Below, one piece after another: positions 17,663 through 26,248 of a DNA stretch of 39,859 bases. The DNA comes from an uncultured Clostridia bacterium (GTDB taxonomy: Bacteria; Bacillota; Clostridia; Oscillospirales; Butyricicoccaceae). The notes beneath the pieces were generated by a model that was given only the letters and a program-made list of their open reading frames with translations, had not been told where the DNA came from and did no database searches. The translations under genes and the position numbers were made by a program. The stretch covers positions 1-39,859 of the forward strand of contig CALWAP010000017.1 in assembly GCA_944375715.1 (NCBI GenBank). Direction: 5' to 3'. The stretch's first letter is position 1, and each line of letters starts with the position of its first letter.

Positions 17663-18868
17663 ATGAATACAGATTATACCGAAGAACTGAAAAAATCGAT
17701 CATCGAGTATCGCCGCACCATCCACCGGTTTGCCGAGCTGGGCGGCAAAGAATACAAAACCCGCGACTATATACTTTCTCTTGTAAAAAACTTAGGGCTT
17801 CCGGTTGAAAGTGTTACCGAAACGGCATTTATCGCCACTTTGGATACAGGAAAGCCCGGTCCGCATATTGCTTTAAGGGCCGATATAGATGCCCTGCCCC
17901 TTAAAGAAAACCCAGAAAACCTTAAAGGTCCCAAGGTATGCCTTTCTGAACAAGAAAATACATGCCATGCCTGTGGCCACGACGCCCATGCCTCTATGCT
18001 TATGGGCAGCATGCGCCTTCTATGCGGGATGAAGGATGATCTTAACGGCATAGTGTACTTCTGCTTTGAAGCCGGCGAGGAGGTCGGCGCCAGCAGCCGC
18101 CAGATGATAGAAGCCCTGGCAAAACGGTCTGTCGATACCGTATGGGCCATTCATGTCTATTCACCCCTGGCATCCGGCAAAATAGGTATACGCAGCGGAG
18201 CTTGTATGGCCGGTTTCGGCGGCATAGATATCACTGTACACGGTAAAGGCGGCCACGGATCGCGTCCTGACCTTTCCATCAACCCGGTTTTTGCCGCGGC
18301 AGATATTGTTTCTACCCTGCCAGGAGTATTTGTAAACCAGCTGGATGTTGAAAAAACCGTTACCTTCGGCGTCACAAGCATACAGGGCGGACAAACCCAT
18401 AACGTATTTCCTGAAACAGCGCAGATACGCGGCAGCATGAGGTTTTTCGACCAGGCAGAAGGCCAAAAGGCCGTTGAGCTGGTAAAGAAAACAGCCGAAC
18501 ACATGGCTGCTATCCACAACTGCAGCGTAAGTTTTGGAAAGATGATGCAGAACACAGGCATACCTGTCATTAATAATCCCGCTTTTGCTTCCAGGGCAAG
18601 ATCGGTTGCATGCAAGCTCTTTGGAAAGGATGCAGTTCCTGATGATTTTCCCCTGTGGTACGCTTCCGAAAGCTTTTCCCGCTACTGCAAGGCTTATCCG
18701 GGTGTCCTGGCCTTGTTGGGCATAAACAATCCTGAGCTGGGAAGCGGAGCTGAACATCACAATGAACGCTTTGACATTGACGAAGACGCTTTGGAAATGG
18801 GAGTCAAAACAACAGTAGCTTACGTGCTTTCATTAATGCACGAAGGGCTTCCTGAAAAATTATCATAA
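17663..18868 (+). CDS. M20 family amidohydrolase
   Basis: 401-residue cytosolic zinc hydrolase of the M20D (HipO/YxeP-like) group, which removes acyl groups from N-acylated amino acids. It has CHACGHDAH (metal-binding Cys and His, about residues 95-103), the catalytic Glu in FEAGEEVG (about 133-140), the dimerisation domain from about 180 to 290, and a final metal His near the C-terminus in AEHHNERF. ATG 17663 has AGGAG 7 nt upstream. Placement inside the importer operon suggests that the imported substrate is an N-acyl amino acid. The yxeMNOP and ytm operons of Bacillus, which handle N-acetylated or modified cysteines, have similar content; this is inference. Confidence 0.85.
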   Translation: MNTDYTEELKKSIIEYRRTIHRFAELGGKEYKTRDYILSLVKNLGLPVESVTETAFIATLDTGKPGPHIALRADIDALPLKENPENLKGPKVCLSEQENTCHACGHDAHASMLMGSMRLLCGMKDDLNGIVYFCFEAGEEVGASSRQMIEALAKRSVDTVWAIHVYSPLASGKIGIRSGACMAGFGGIDITVHGKGGHGSRPDLSINPVFAAADIVSTLPGVFVNQLDVEKTVTFGVTSIQGGQTHNVFPETAQIRGSMRFFDQAEGQKAVELVKKTAEHMAAIHNCSVSFGKMMQNTGIPVINNPAFASRARSVACKLFGKDAVPDDFPLWYASESFSRYCKAYPGVLALLGINNPELGSGAEHHNERFDIDEDALEMGVKTTVAYVLSLMHEGLPEKLS

Positions 18869-18880
18869 GGTAAAACAAAT

Positions 18881-19639
18881 ATGCTGGAAATCAAAAACAT
18901 TCATAAAAACTTCGGCAGCCTGGAAGTTTTGAAAGGTGCTTCAATAAGGGTTGAGGCCCATCAGGTAGTAGTCATCCTTGGCCCCAGCGGCTCCGGGAAA
19001 ACCACCTTGCTGCGCTGCATAAACTTTCTTGAGCACGCCGACAAAGGTGAACTTACGGTAGGCGATACAAAAATCGACTTTGAAACTGTAAAACGGCGTG
19101 AGATACGTGAGGTACGCAAAAAAGTAGGATTTGTATTTCAAAACTACAACCTGTTTGCCAACAAAACAGCAATACAGAATGTCATGCACGGCCTGATTGT
19201 AGTCAAAAAGCTGCCCAAAGCCGAAGCCCGCAAAAAAGCCGAGGAAGCCCTGGCCTGGGTCAAGCTGTCAGATAAGCTGGACTATTATCCCTCCCAGCTT
19301 TCCGGCGGCCAGCAGCAGCGTGTCGGAATAGCGCGAGCCATTGCAATGGAGCCGGATATAATCCTTTTTGACGAACCGACTTCGGCACTCGACCCGGAAC
19401 TTATCGGTGAAACGCTGGAGCTTATGAAAAACGTAGCCAAACGAGGCATCACCATGCTTGTCGTAACCCACGAGCTGAGCTTTGCCCAGGACATTGCCGA
19501 TAAGGTAATCTTTATGGACGGCGGCGTCGTAGTGGAAGAAGGCACGCCCGATGAGCTTTTCAATCACACCAAAGAAGAAAGGACAAAGCGCTTTTTGGCC
19601 CGTATCCTTTCCACCAAAACCATTAAGACCAAGGTATAG
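18881..19639 (+). CDS. amino acid ABC transporter ATP-binding protein
   Basis: 252-residue ATPase of the polar amino acid uptake type. Walker [10 protein letters not shown] (about residues 35-43), Q-loop FVFQNYNLF, signature LSGGQQQR, Walker [13 protein letters not shown] and H-switch VVTHEL are all intact. It is the last gene of the operon, 12 nt after the M20 gene, and is followed by a terminator pair. It would energise the two upstream permeases. Confidence 0.93.
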   Translation: MLEIKNIHKNFGSLEVLKGASIRVEAHQVVVILGPSGSGKTTLLRCINFLEHADKGELTVGDTKIDFETVKRREIREVRKKVGFVFQNYNLFANKTAIQNVMHGLIVVKKLPKAEARKKAEEALAWVKLSDKLDYYPSQLSGGQQQRVGIARAIAMEPDIILFDEPTSALDPELIGETLELMKNVAKRGITMLVVTHELSFAQDIADKVIFMDGGVVVEEGTPDELFNHTKEERTKRFLARILSTKTIKTKV

Positions 19640-19650
19640 CGTATACGTCA

Positions 19651-19676
19651 AAAACCCCGGCTTGCGCCGGGGTTTT
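19651..19676 (+). terminator. terminator of the amino acid uptake operon
   Basis: 11-bp stem AAAACCCCGGC/GCCGGGGTTTT with a 4-nt loop, followed by GTTTT. Confidence 0.85.
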
Positions 19677-19684
19677 GTTTTATT

Positions 19685-19719
19685 AAAAGTGGCGCTTCTT
19701 AAAAAGAAGCGCCACTTTT
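19685..19719. terminator. second, bidirectional terminator upstream of the yebC 3' end
   Basis: Perfect 16-bp stem AAAAGTGGCGCTTCTT/AAGAAGCGCCACTTTT with a 3-nt loop. It has a T-run on plus and a shorter one on minus, so it likely serves yebC as well. Confidence 0.8.
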
Positions 19720-19728
19720 TTTGCTTTA

Positions 19729-20457
19729 TTATTCCTCATTGTCCCAATTGTGCCAGACGTTCTGGACATCGTCGTTATTTTCCAGCATCTCCAGCATTTT
19801 GGTCATATTCTTTATGTCCTCTTCATCGGTCAGCTTCATATAATTCTGAGGCACCATCTCCACCTGTGCCTCCAGGAAGGAGAAACCCTGATCAGACAAA
19901 ACATTTTTTACGCTTTCAAAATCGTCGGGGGTGGTATATATCTCAAAAACATCCTCAGACGCATCGAAATCAGAAGCGCCTGCTTCCAGAGCCTGCATCA
20001 TGACTGTTTCCTCGTCGCGATCTTCGGCGTCCACGACCAAAACGCCCTTGCGGTCAAACTGCCACGAAACACATCCCGAAGCGCCAAGGTTCCCGCCGTA
20101 TTTATCAAAATAATGGCGGACATCAGCCACCGTACGGTTACGATTATCGGTCAGGCACTCAACAATTACAGCGATGCCGGCCGGTCCATAGCCCTCATAG
20201 TCTATATATTCATAGTTTTCGGCAGCTGCACCGCTCTGGTACTTCTGAAGTGTCCTGTTGATATTGTCATTAGGCACATTTTCACTTTTTGCCCTGGCGA
20301 TTATAGCGGCAAGTTTTGAATTGGAAGCCGGATCAGCCCCGCCTTCTCTTATGGCAATAGCCATTTCACGGGCATATTTTGTAAATATTTTTGCTTTTTT
20401 TGCGTCCTGTGCGCCCTTTGTCTTTTGTATATTATGCCATTTGGAATGTCCAGACAC
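19729..20457 (-). CDS. yebC: YebC/PmpR family protein
   Basis: 242 residues, full length for the family. The N-terminal signature MSGHSKWHNIQKTKGAQDAKKAKIF is nearly invariant, and the middle has the family's YEGYGPAGIAVIVECLTDNRNRTVADVRH block. Members have been described as transcriptional regulators and more recently as factors aiding translation of proline-rich stretches, so exact role here is open. Start is GTG 20457 with AGGAGG upstream. Transcribed alone, convergent to the uptake operon. Confidence 0.93.
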   Translation of the reverse strand: MSGHSKWHNIQKTKGAQDAKKAKIFTKYAREMAIAIREGGADPASNSKLAAIIARAKSENVPNDNINRTLQKYQSGAAAENYEYIDYEGYGPAGIAVIVECLTDNRNRTVADVRHYFDKYGGNLGASGCVSWQFDRKGVLVVDAEDRDEETVMMQALEAGASDFDASEDVFEIYTTPDDFESVKNVLSDQGFSFLEAQVEMVPQNYMKLTDEEDIKNMTKMLEMLENNDDVQNVWHNWDNEE

Positions 20458-20681
20458 AATAACCCTCCTACCTGTTTTTTTATTGTCACATATGACCGCC
20501 GTCGATTCGGCATATGCAAAATATCTTTTTTAATAATAACACACTTTTTTGACGATAACAATACGAAAATATCTTTGTTTTTATTAAACATACGCTTTTT
20601 TAGAATAATACGACCTAATCGCGCAATAATATTTTCGAAGCGTAAAGGCTCAAATAAAAAAAGCAAAGGAAGCAATTTATT

Positions 20682-20765
20682 ATGGCAAAAAACAGCAATG
20701 CTAACCGTACCTGCCGCGAAAATGGAAAGAAACGCAAAAATAAGGAAAATCAGCAGGAAGAATAG
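20682..20765 (+). CDS. 27-residue basic hydrophilic small protein (candidate)
   Basis: Open frame MAKNSNANRTCRENGKKRKN plus a short KENQQEE tail, 27 codons. It has AAAGGAAG 9 nt before the ATG and a rho-independent terminator 13 nt after the stop, so it has the outline of a complete small gene between the divergently placed yebC promoter region and brnQ. More than half the residues are Lys, Arg, Asn, Glu or Gln; there is one Cys and no hydrophobic core, so it should be unstructured or bind nucleic acid. It is not a family I recognise; small spore-type proteins of Clostridia have similar composition but no motif match was found. Confidence 0.5.
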   Translation: MAKNSNANRTCRENGKKRKNKENQQEE

Positions 20766-20777
20766 GCCTGAGATTTT

Positions 20778-20807
20778 AAAGGGTCCGGTTTGCCGGGCCC
20801 TTTTTTT
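20778..20807. terminator. bidirectional terminator between the small ORF and brnQ
   Basis: 11-bp stem AAAGGGTCCGG/CCGGGCCCTTT with one G-T pair and a 4-nt loop, then a run of seven T on plus. It also overlaps the brnQ stop codon at its end. Confidence 0.75.
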
Positions 20808-22083
20808 ATTTTTTACGAATCAGCGCTCCTATAGCTCCCCCAGCTATTGCCGGTAAAAGCCAATAAAAACCTATTGACGAAAAAGGCAGCTTGTGGACAA
20901 ATGCAAACGGCGCTCCGAAATCAGCTGCCACGCCCAAAATGCATATCAGCACTGAGCCTGCCGCAGCACCCCTGAAAACATTGTCATTCGTTATCTTTTC
21001 AGTGAAAAAACCAAGAAACACCTGTGTTATAAGCACGGGATAAATCACATTTAGAACAGGAGTGGCAATCTCTATTATTAATGTGATCCCGACATTGCTT
21101 ATGGCAAAACCCGCCAAACACATAATAAACACCATCCGGCCATATCTCACCCTGCCACCCGTAAGCGCCGAAAAATACTCGGCCGATGAGGAAACCAGCC
21201 CAATAGCAGTCGTTAGGCACGCGAACGTCACAATCAGCGCCAGCATTATGACCCCGAACCTTTTAAGCAGCAGCTGGGTGACAGTGACGACCAGCCCCGC
21301 CTGATTTATTCCGCCGAGTTCCAAAAGCGAGGTAGTAGCACCAAGATATGTCAGCCCGCCGTAAACAATGAAAAGACCGGCAACCGCAACAATGCTGGCT
21401 TTTGATATGAGTGTAAATCTTTCTCTTTTTCCCGCATACCCTCTGTCAGCCGCATTTGCAACGACAACCAGAGTTATTGCCAGCGCACCCAGAACATCCA
21501 TTGTCTGATAACCCGCAAGGAAACCTTCTCTGGCGACATTTATACCTTCAAGCTGAGATCCTATGTCCCCTATGGGTGTCACAATACCTTTTATAAACAA
21601 AACAGCCAGGGTCACTATCATCATGGGAGTAAGGAATTTTCCTATAACATCTACCACCCCCGACGGCCTTATGGTAAGTATGTAAACAACTGCAAAAAAC
21701 AAGCCGGCAAACACCCACGAATTAAATCCCGGTACCAAAGGCAGCATGCCCATTTCATATGTAGTCGCTGCTGTTCTCGGTATACATATAAGTGGTCCGA
21801 CGCACAGCATGGAAATAGTGGATATCAGCCAGGATGCTTTTCTGCCCAGCCTGCCCACAATGGCTGAAATGCTGCCATCTCCCCTTATCATGACCAAAAC
21901 TGTCGAAATGGCCAGACCGGCATCAGCCAGAATAAAACACAGAAAACCCAAAATCCACTTTTCGCCCGACATCATTCCTAGATACGGCGGGAAAATCAGA
22001 TTACCTGCCCCAAAAAATACTGCAAACATGGCAAACCCAACAACGATAATGTCCACAAACGCAGCTTTTTTCTTTCCTTCCAT
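20806..22083 (-). CDS. brnQ: branched-chain amino acid transporter BrnQ
   Basis: 425-residue secondary transporter of the LIVCS family, with about twelve membrane helices, importing leucine, isoleucine or valine with Na+ or H+. The start AMFAVFFGAGNLIFPPYLG is the family signature, and AITLVVVANAADRGYAGKRER is a conserved interior loop. ATG 22083 has GGAGG upstream. It is divergent from an XRE-type regulator gene with 222 nt between the starts, so the regulator may control it (inference). The coding end overlaps the terminator stem. Confidence 0.92.
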   Translation of the reverse strand: MEGKKKAAFVDIIVVGFAMFAVFFGAGNLIFPPYLGMMSGEKWILGFLCFILADAGLAISTVLVMIRGDGSISAIVGRLGRKASWLISTISMLCVGPLICIPRTAATTYEMGMLPLVPGFNSWVFAGLFFAVVYILTIRPSGVVDVIGKFLTPMMIVTLAVLFIKGIVTPIGDIGSQLEGINVAREGFLAGYQTMDVLGALAITLVVVANAADRGYAGKRERFTLISKASIVAVAGLFIVYGGLTYLGATTSLLELGGINQAGLVVTVTQLLLKRFGVIMLALIVTFACLTTAIGLVSSSAEYFSALTGGRVRYGRMVFIMCLAGFAISNVGITLIIEIATPVLNVIYPVLITQVFLGFFTEKITNDNVFRGAAAGSVLICILGVAADFGAPFAFVHKLPFSSIGFYWLLPAIAGGAIGALIRKK

Positions 22084-22120
22084 GCTGATCCTCCATTCTG
22101 TTGTCTATTATGCTGAATAT

Positions 22121-22150
22121 ATAATAACTTTCTACACGCCTTTGGCACAA
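22121..22150 (-). promoter_or_regulatory. candidate promoter for brnQ
   Basis: On minus: TTGTGC (22145-22150), 18-nt spacer, TATTAT (22121-22126). Confidence 0.5.
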
Positions 22151-22223
22151 ATATGATAAGTCAATTTTTTATAGATTTTTTTGCTTTTTTGTTTATTTTG
22201 AGTAGAAATCACCCGCAAGTATA

Positions 22224-22232
22224 TGATATAAT
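22224..22232 (+). promoter_or_regulatory. extended -10 promoter for the XRE regulator
   Basis: TGATATAAT: TG at 22224-22225, one base, perfect TATAAT at 22227-22232. No good -35 at the right distance, as expected for extended -10 promoters. Confidence 0.5.
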
Positions 22233-22305
22233 ATTTGCAACAAAGCAATTAACAGGTGATTCGGAACAAAAAATCTATTTATCAGAAACCTGGGAGGTAT
22301 TGACA

Positions 22306-23016
22306 ATGAAGGAAGTAAGCCTGCACGTGGGCGGCCGCATACGCCTTTACCGAAAAGCAAAGAAACTTACCCTTTTGGAGCTTTCCCAAAAAATACATAA
22401 AAGTAAAGCGACATTGTCCAAATATGAAACAGGAGATATAACAATAGATATCGAAACTCTGTTTGATATAGCCGATGTCCTGGGTATAAAGGTACAGCAG
22501 CTGATAGATTTTGCCCCTGCACAAAAGCACGATGAACTTTTCGCCAAAACATCGGGCAGCTTTTTCCCCCAACGTGACATATACATCTATTTTTATGACG
22601 GCAGAGTTGGGAAAATAATACGCAATCTACTGTCAATAGACCATGACCTTGGCCGCAGCACGGCCACCCTTTTTAACGACATACCCGATCTTGAAAAATA
22701 TGACGAATGCCGCAACCTTTATTTCGGTACTGCGGAATATTTTGATATGGTGACCAACTTCTCCTTTGAAAACCAAAGCAATCGTATGGAGCATGTAACG
22801 CTGTGTGCCATAAATCCCTTTGACCGCAGCGAGCATGTTTTGGGTATGCTTTCTGGCATATCCAGATATCCCGTACTGCCGATTTCCATAAAATGTATTC
22901 TTTCACCCGTCCCGCTTAAGGAAGACGAGAGTCTCAAGGAAAAGCTGATACTTTCCAAAAAAGACATAAAGCTTATCAGAAGCCTTAATATGTTTGCTGT
23001 AGAGCAGCTTGACTAA
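22306..23016 (+). CDS. XRE-family helix-turn-helix regulator with a C-terminal domain of unknown function
   Basis: 236 residues. Residues about 8-66 form a HTH_3 domain (GGRIRLYRKAKKLTLLELSQ, KATLSKYETGDITIDIETLFDIADVL). The remaining 165 residues form a domain I cannot place; it contains IYFYDGRVGKIIRNLLSID, an aromatic-rich segment and a Lys-rich end, without membrane helices. It is probably a ligand-sensing or multimerisation domain. ATG 22306 has GGGAGGT 7 nt upstream; earlier in-frame codons lack one. Divergent from brnQ, so control of branched-chain amino acid uptake is a reasonable guess only. Confidence 0.8.
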   Translation: MKEVSLHVGGRIRLYRKAKKLTLLELSQKIHKSKATLSKYETGDITIDIETLFDIADVLGIKVQQLIDFAPAQKHDELFAKTSGSFFPQRDIYIYFYDGRVGKIIRNLLSIDHDLGRSTATLFNDIPDLEKYDECRNLYFGTAEYFDMVTNFSFENQSNRMEHVTLCAINPFDRSEHVLGMLSGISRYPVLPISIKCILSPVPLKEDESLKEKLILSKKDIKLIRSLNMFAVEQLD

Positions 23017-23033
23017 GCTTTTGGCAAAAATAT

Positions 23034-23063
23034 AAACGGCGGCGTAACATCACGCCGCCGTTT
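23034..23063. terminator. bidirectional terminator between the XRE regulator and yitT
   Basis: Perfect 12-bp stem AAACGGCGGCGT/ACGCCGCCGTTT with a 6-nt loop; TTTT on plus and a shorter T-tract on minus. Confidence 0.8.
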
Positions 23064-23068
23064 TATGT

Positions 23069-23929
23069 TTAGTCCACACTCATCGGCTTAAAGCCCTTTC
23101 CCAATACCTCGTTGACATCAGAGAGCATCATAAAAGCCGTCTCATCAATGCTCAGAATAAGTTTTTTAAGTTTCCCCGCCTCGTGGGGGCGAACAATGCA
23201 CATAAGCACCATTCTGTCGGCTCCCGTATACATACCCGTGCCGTGAAAAGCCGTCACACCATGGCCCAGACCCTTCATTATCGCGTCGGAAATTTCCTTA
23301 GGCTTGCAGGTTATTATCATTGCATTTTTCTGCACGTCCCCACCATAGATTATCCGGTCCATCACCATGCCTACCACATAAGTCATCATAATCCCGTAAA
23401 GCAGACTTTCAAGGCTGTTGAGAAAATATGCGCTGGCCAGAAGAACCAGAATGTTCATGGCCATAGATGTTGAACCCATAGGTATTGCCATCGATCGGTA
23501 AAGGTATTTACCCAGAACGTCGGCACCTCCCGAGGTGCCGCCTGCTTTTATTATCAACCCAAAGCCCAGGCCCTTGAAAATACCTCCAAAAATACAGGCC
23601 AGGAGTATGTCTCCCTTATAAGCCGGTATAAAGCCACATACATCTATCAATACAGAGCTGAATACCGTCATAAACATTGTTTTAAAGAAAAAGTCCTTAC
23701 CCAGAAATCTGTATCCCAAAAACAGCAGAGGTACATTCAAGACTATCGTCATCACGCCTATCGGAGTACCCAATATATAGTTCAGCAGCAACGTTATGCC
23801 TGCAAGTCCACCTGAAGGTATCTGCATAGGGGTTATGAAAACCTTAAGAGCTATGACATAAAGGCAGGAACCCAGCACTATCATGCCATATTCTCCGGCC
23901 ATATGAGATACGGATGAGTTTTTTTTCAT
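23069..23929 (-). CDS. YitT family membrane protein (DUF2179)
   Basis: 286 residues. The first 200 hold about five or six membrane helices with the YitT signatures FITPMQIPSGGLAGITLLLNY and IIKAGGTSGGADVLGKYLY. The last 80 form the cytosolic DUF2179 domain (AMIITCKPKEISDAIM, GVTAFHGTGMYTGADRMVLMCIV). Function in bacteria is not established. The ATG at 23929 lies 17 nt after the upstream HAD gene, and a purine-rich site (AGGGGATG) is about 8 nt ahead. It is the last gene of the lspA operon. Confidence 0.9.
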   Translation of the reverse strand: MKKNSSVSHMAGEYGMIVLGSCLYVIALKVFITPMQIPSGGLAGITLLLNYILGTPIGVMTIVLNVPLLFLGYRFLGKDFFFKTMFMTVFSSVLIDVCGFIPAYKGDILLACIFGGIFKGLGFGLIIKAGGTSGGADVLGKYLYRSMAIPMGSTSMAMNILVLLASAYFLNSLESLLYGIMMTYVVGMVMDRIIYGGDVQKNAMIITCKPKEISDAIMKGLGHGVTAFHGTGMYTGADRMVLMCIVRPHEAGKLKKLILSIDETAFMMLSDVNEVLGKGFKPMSVD

Positions 23930-23945
23930 TATGAAAACATCCCCT

Positions 23946-24755
23946 TTAATATTTTCCGTCAAGAAGAGCAATAAGCCCCGCTATGGCCCCACTGTCATTA
24001 TCGGGCAGCAAATGTCGGGCATTCTCAAGAATTATTTCGGTGGCATTACTGGGCGCATAAGAATTTTTTCCTGACACACGTATCAATTCAAGATCATTTG
24101 TGCCGTCACCAACTGTATAAAAATTATCCATATCGATATTAAGATACTTTGCAAGCCACAATGCACTGTGCCCTTTTGAGGCTTCTCTGGCCATAATCTC
24201 ATAATAATGCGGCAAAGAAAATTGGCCAAAAAAACAATCTCCGTATTTTTCGCTTATAAAATCTCTGACTTTAAGAAGCTTTTCGTGATCCTGGGTGAGG
24301 TTCAGCTTGAGCCATGGGGTCTTTACATTCCTGTAATCCCTTTCAACAAGCTCCAGGCCCACATTCCTGTGGTGCCTTTCGGTATAGTCATTATTCCTTG
24401 CGACATACTGCTCATCTGCCATACAGATCTCGATGCCGACATCAGGGAAAAGCTTCAGCACATTTTCAACCAGCTCTTTGGCCTTTTGAGGAAGGTCTAT
24501 CTGCCTTACGATCCTGCCTGTCGAAAGATCGGATATCAGCGACCCGTTGTGAACTATTGACGGAACATTGGTTTCAAGTCCAGGAAGAAATCTCTCAACC
24601 GACTTTTTTGCCCTGCCTGTGGCCACTGCAAACATTCCGCCATTTTCCATAAAGTATCTTACAGCCCTGCTGTTTTCGCAGGGTATCTCACCTTTGGAGT
24701 TAAGCAGTGTACCGTCCATATCGCTGAGAATGAAAACACCTTCGAACTTTTTCAA
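23946..24755 (-). CDS. HAD superfamily hydrolase, Cof type
   Basis: 269-residue cytosolic phosphatase of HAD subfamily IIB. Motif I DMDGTLLNSKG (nucleophile Asp at about residue 12), motif II ATGR, a conserved Lys in REASKGHSALW, and motif IV VGDGTNDLELI are present, with a large cap domain between. Sugar phosphates or related compounds are the usual substrates; none can be assigned here. The start is TTG 24755, overlapping the TGA of the preceding gene (ATTGA), which points to translational coupling. Confidence 0.88.
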   Translation of the reverse strand: MKKFEGVFILSDMDGTLLNSKGEIPCENSRAVRYFMENGGMFAVATGRAKKSVERFLPGLETNVPSIVHNGSLISDLSTGRIVRQIDLPQKAKELVENVLKLFPDVGIEICMADEQYVARNNDYTERHHRNVGLELVERDYRNVKTPWLKLNLTQDHEKLLKVRDFISEKYGDCFFGQFSLPHYYEIMAREASKGHSALWLAKYLNIDMDNFYTVGDGTNDLELIRVSGKNSYAPSNATEIILENARHLLPDNDSGAIAGLIALLDGKY

Positions 24756-25678
24756 TCCTCTTCCGACCTCAGCTTTCTTTCAAACTCAGTAAAGTAATCG
24801 GGCAAAGGACAACTGAAACTCATGTCCTCTCCTGTAGCGGGATGTATAAATCTTATCATGCCGGCATGCAGGCACTGTCCGCAAAGCCCTGTTTTGCCGC
24901 TCCCGCGTCCGTAAACTTCATCGCCCGCCACAGGATGCCCTATATATGCCATATGTACCCTTATCTGGTGGGTCCTGCCCGTTTCAAGACTGCATTTCAC
25001 ATGGGTGTATCCCGAATAAAGTGCCACCCTTTCATAATGGGTGACCGCCGGCCTGCCTCCCGGAACCACAGCCATTTTTTTCCTGTCTTTGGGGCTTCGG
25101 CCTATGGGCGCGTCCACCGTACCCTTCTCCTCCTTCAACCGTCCCACCAAAATAGCATCGTAAACCCTTGAAAGGCTCTTGTCTTTCAGTTGATCCGACA
25201 ACTTCATATGTGCGTCATCATTTTTCGCAATAATCAGAAGGCCGCTGGTGTCCTTGTCTATCCTGTGGACTATTCCCGGACGCAGGGACCCGCCTATTCC
25301 CGAAAGAGAACCGCGGCAATGATACATCACGGCATTTACCACCGTATTATCGCAGTGACCGGGAGCGGGATGAACCACCATCCCCTTCGGCTTGTTTATC
25401 ACAAGCAGGCTGTCATCCTCATACACGATGTCAAGAGGTATATTTTGAGGCACGGCTTCTATCTCTTTCAAAGGCGGAAGGAAAAGTTCTATCCTGTCCC
25501 CTTCCTTAAGCTTCTGGTTTTTTTTTGCCGGCAAGCCGTTTACTGCGACATTACCCTCGGTACAAAGGGCCTGGATTCTGCTGCGGGAAAGGCCGTCGTA
25601 AATATCCGAAAGGCAGACATCAAGCCTCATTCCGTCATGACATGTTTCAGCTGTCATGCTAAGGCTGCTACCTTCCAT
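24752..25678 (-). CDS. RluA family pseudouridine synthase
   Basis: 308 residues. An N-terminal S4 RNA-binding domain (RLDVCLSDIYDGLSRSRIQALCTEG) precedes the catalytic domain with HRIDKDTSGLLIIAKND, whose Asp is the nucleophile, and ETGRTHQIRVHMAYIGHPVAGDEVYG. It resembles RluD/YlyB, which modify 23S rRNA; YlyB lies next to lspA in Bacillus, as here. ATG 25678 is chosen because it removes most overlap with lspA; a GTG 21 nt upstream (25699) would also be open. It overlaps lspA by 11 nt. Confidence 0.92.
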   Translation of the reverse strand: MEGSSLSMTAETCHDGMRLDVCLSDIYDGLSRSRIQALCTEGNVAVNGLPAKKNQKLKEGDRIELFLPPLKEIEAVPQNIPLDIVYEDDSLLVINKPKGMVVHPAPGHCDNTVVNAVMYHCRGSLSGIGGSLRPGIVHRIDKDTSGLLIIAKNDDAHMKLSDQLKDKSLSRVYDAILVGRLKEEKGTVDAPIGRSPKDRKKMAVVPGGRPAVTHYERVALYSGYTHVKCSLETGRTHQIRVHMAYIGHPVAGDEVYGRGSGKTGLCGQCLHAGMIRFIHPATGEDMSFSCPLPDYFTEFERKLRSEED

Positions 25679-26141
25679 TTTCCACACCCTGCCCTTCACT
25701 GACGCTGTCTTTGTAAATCATGATAATAAACAAAACAGCGCCTGCCGTTATGCATAGATCTGCGAAATTGAAAACGGGAAACTCAATAAACTTAAGTTGG
25801 AACATATCTATAACATATCCCAGCCTGACCCTGTCAATAAAATTACCAAGAGCCCCTCCGGCTATAAAGCTGACGGCCGTATATCCCAGCCTTCCTTTTA
25901 TCATATGGCTTTTTAACATGAAGGCAAACAGGAAAAAGGCCACAACCGTTACGGCAATAAGCACCTCCTGCCGTCCTTTGAGTATCGAAAAAGAAGCGCC
26001 GGTGTTTTCGACATAAGTAAGGCTGAAAACGCCATCTATTACCGACATTGTATGAATAGGCGCCAGCGCCTTTACCGCCCACAGCTTTATCAGCTGGTCA
26101 ACAAGGACCATGGCCGCCGCCATGGCGAAATATATTGTCAT
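25668..26141 (-). CDS. lspA: lipoprotein signal peptidase (signal peptidase II)
   Basis: 157-residue membrane aspartic peptidase that cleaves prolipoproteins such as the binding protein encoded in this window. Four helices are predicted. Conserved elements: NTGASFS near residue 46, GNFIDRVRLGYVIDM with the first catalytic Asp, and FNFADLCITAG with the second. ATG 26141 has GGAGG 5 nt upstream; an in-frame start eight codons earlier has no site. It is the first gene of an overlapping four-gene operon: lspA, the pseudouridine synthase, the HAD gene and yitT. Confidence 0.95.
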   Translation of the reverse strand: MTIYFAMAAAMVLVDQLIKLWAVKALAPIHTMSVIDGVFSLTYVENTGASFSILKGRQEVLIAVTVVAFFLFAFMLKSHMIKGRLGYTAVSFIAGGALGNFIDRVRLGYVIDMFQLKFIEFPVFNFADLCITAGAVLFIIMIYKDSVSEGQGVENGR

Positions 26142-26185
26142 GTCTACCTCCGGAAGATGTTTCATTTTTGTGCTGATACGTAGAT

Positions 26186-26214
26186 ATTATAACATCTTTC
26201 AATTTAAAAGTGTA
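26186..26214 (-). promoter_or_regulatory. candidate promoter for the lspA operon
   Basis: On minus: perfect TATAAT (26186-26191) with a weak -35 TACACT (26209-26214), 17-nt spacer. The -35 lies inside the inverted repeat at 26207-26248. Confidence 0.5.
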
Positions 26215-26248
26215 TGGCAAAGGGCTTTTTTAGCTTGCCATACACTTT
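26207..26248. repeat. 14-bp perfect inverted repeat upstream of lspA
   Basis: AAAGTGTATGGCAA (26207-26220) and TTGCCATACACTTT (26235-26248) are separated by 14 nt. Neither strand has a good T-run after it, and one arm covers the lspA -35 element. It may be a weak terminator for the ABC-F gene that ends at 26360 or an operator. The rest of 26249-26359 holds no gene. Confidence 0.6.
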
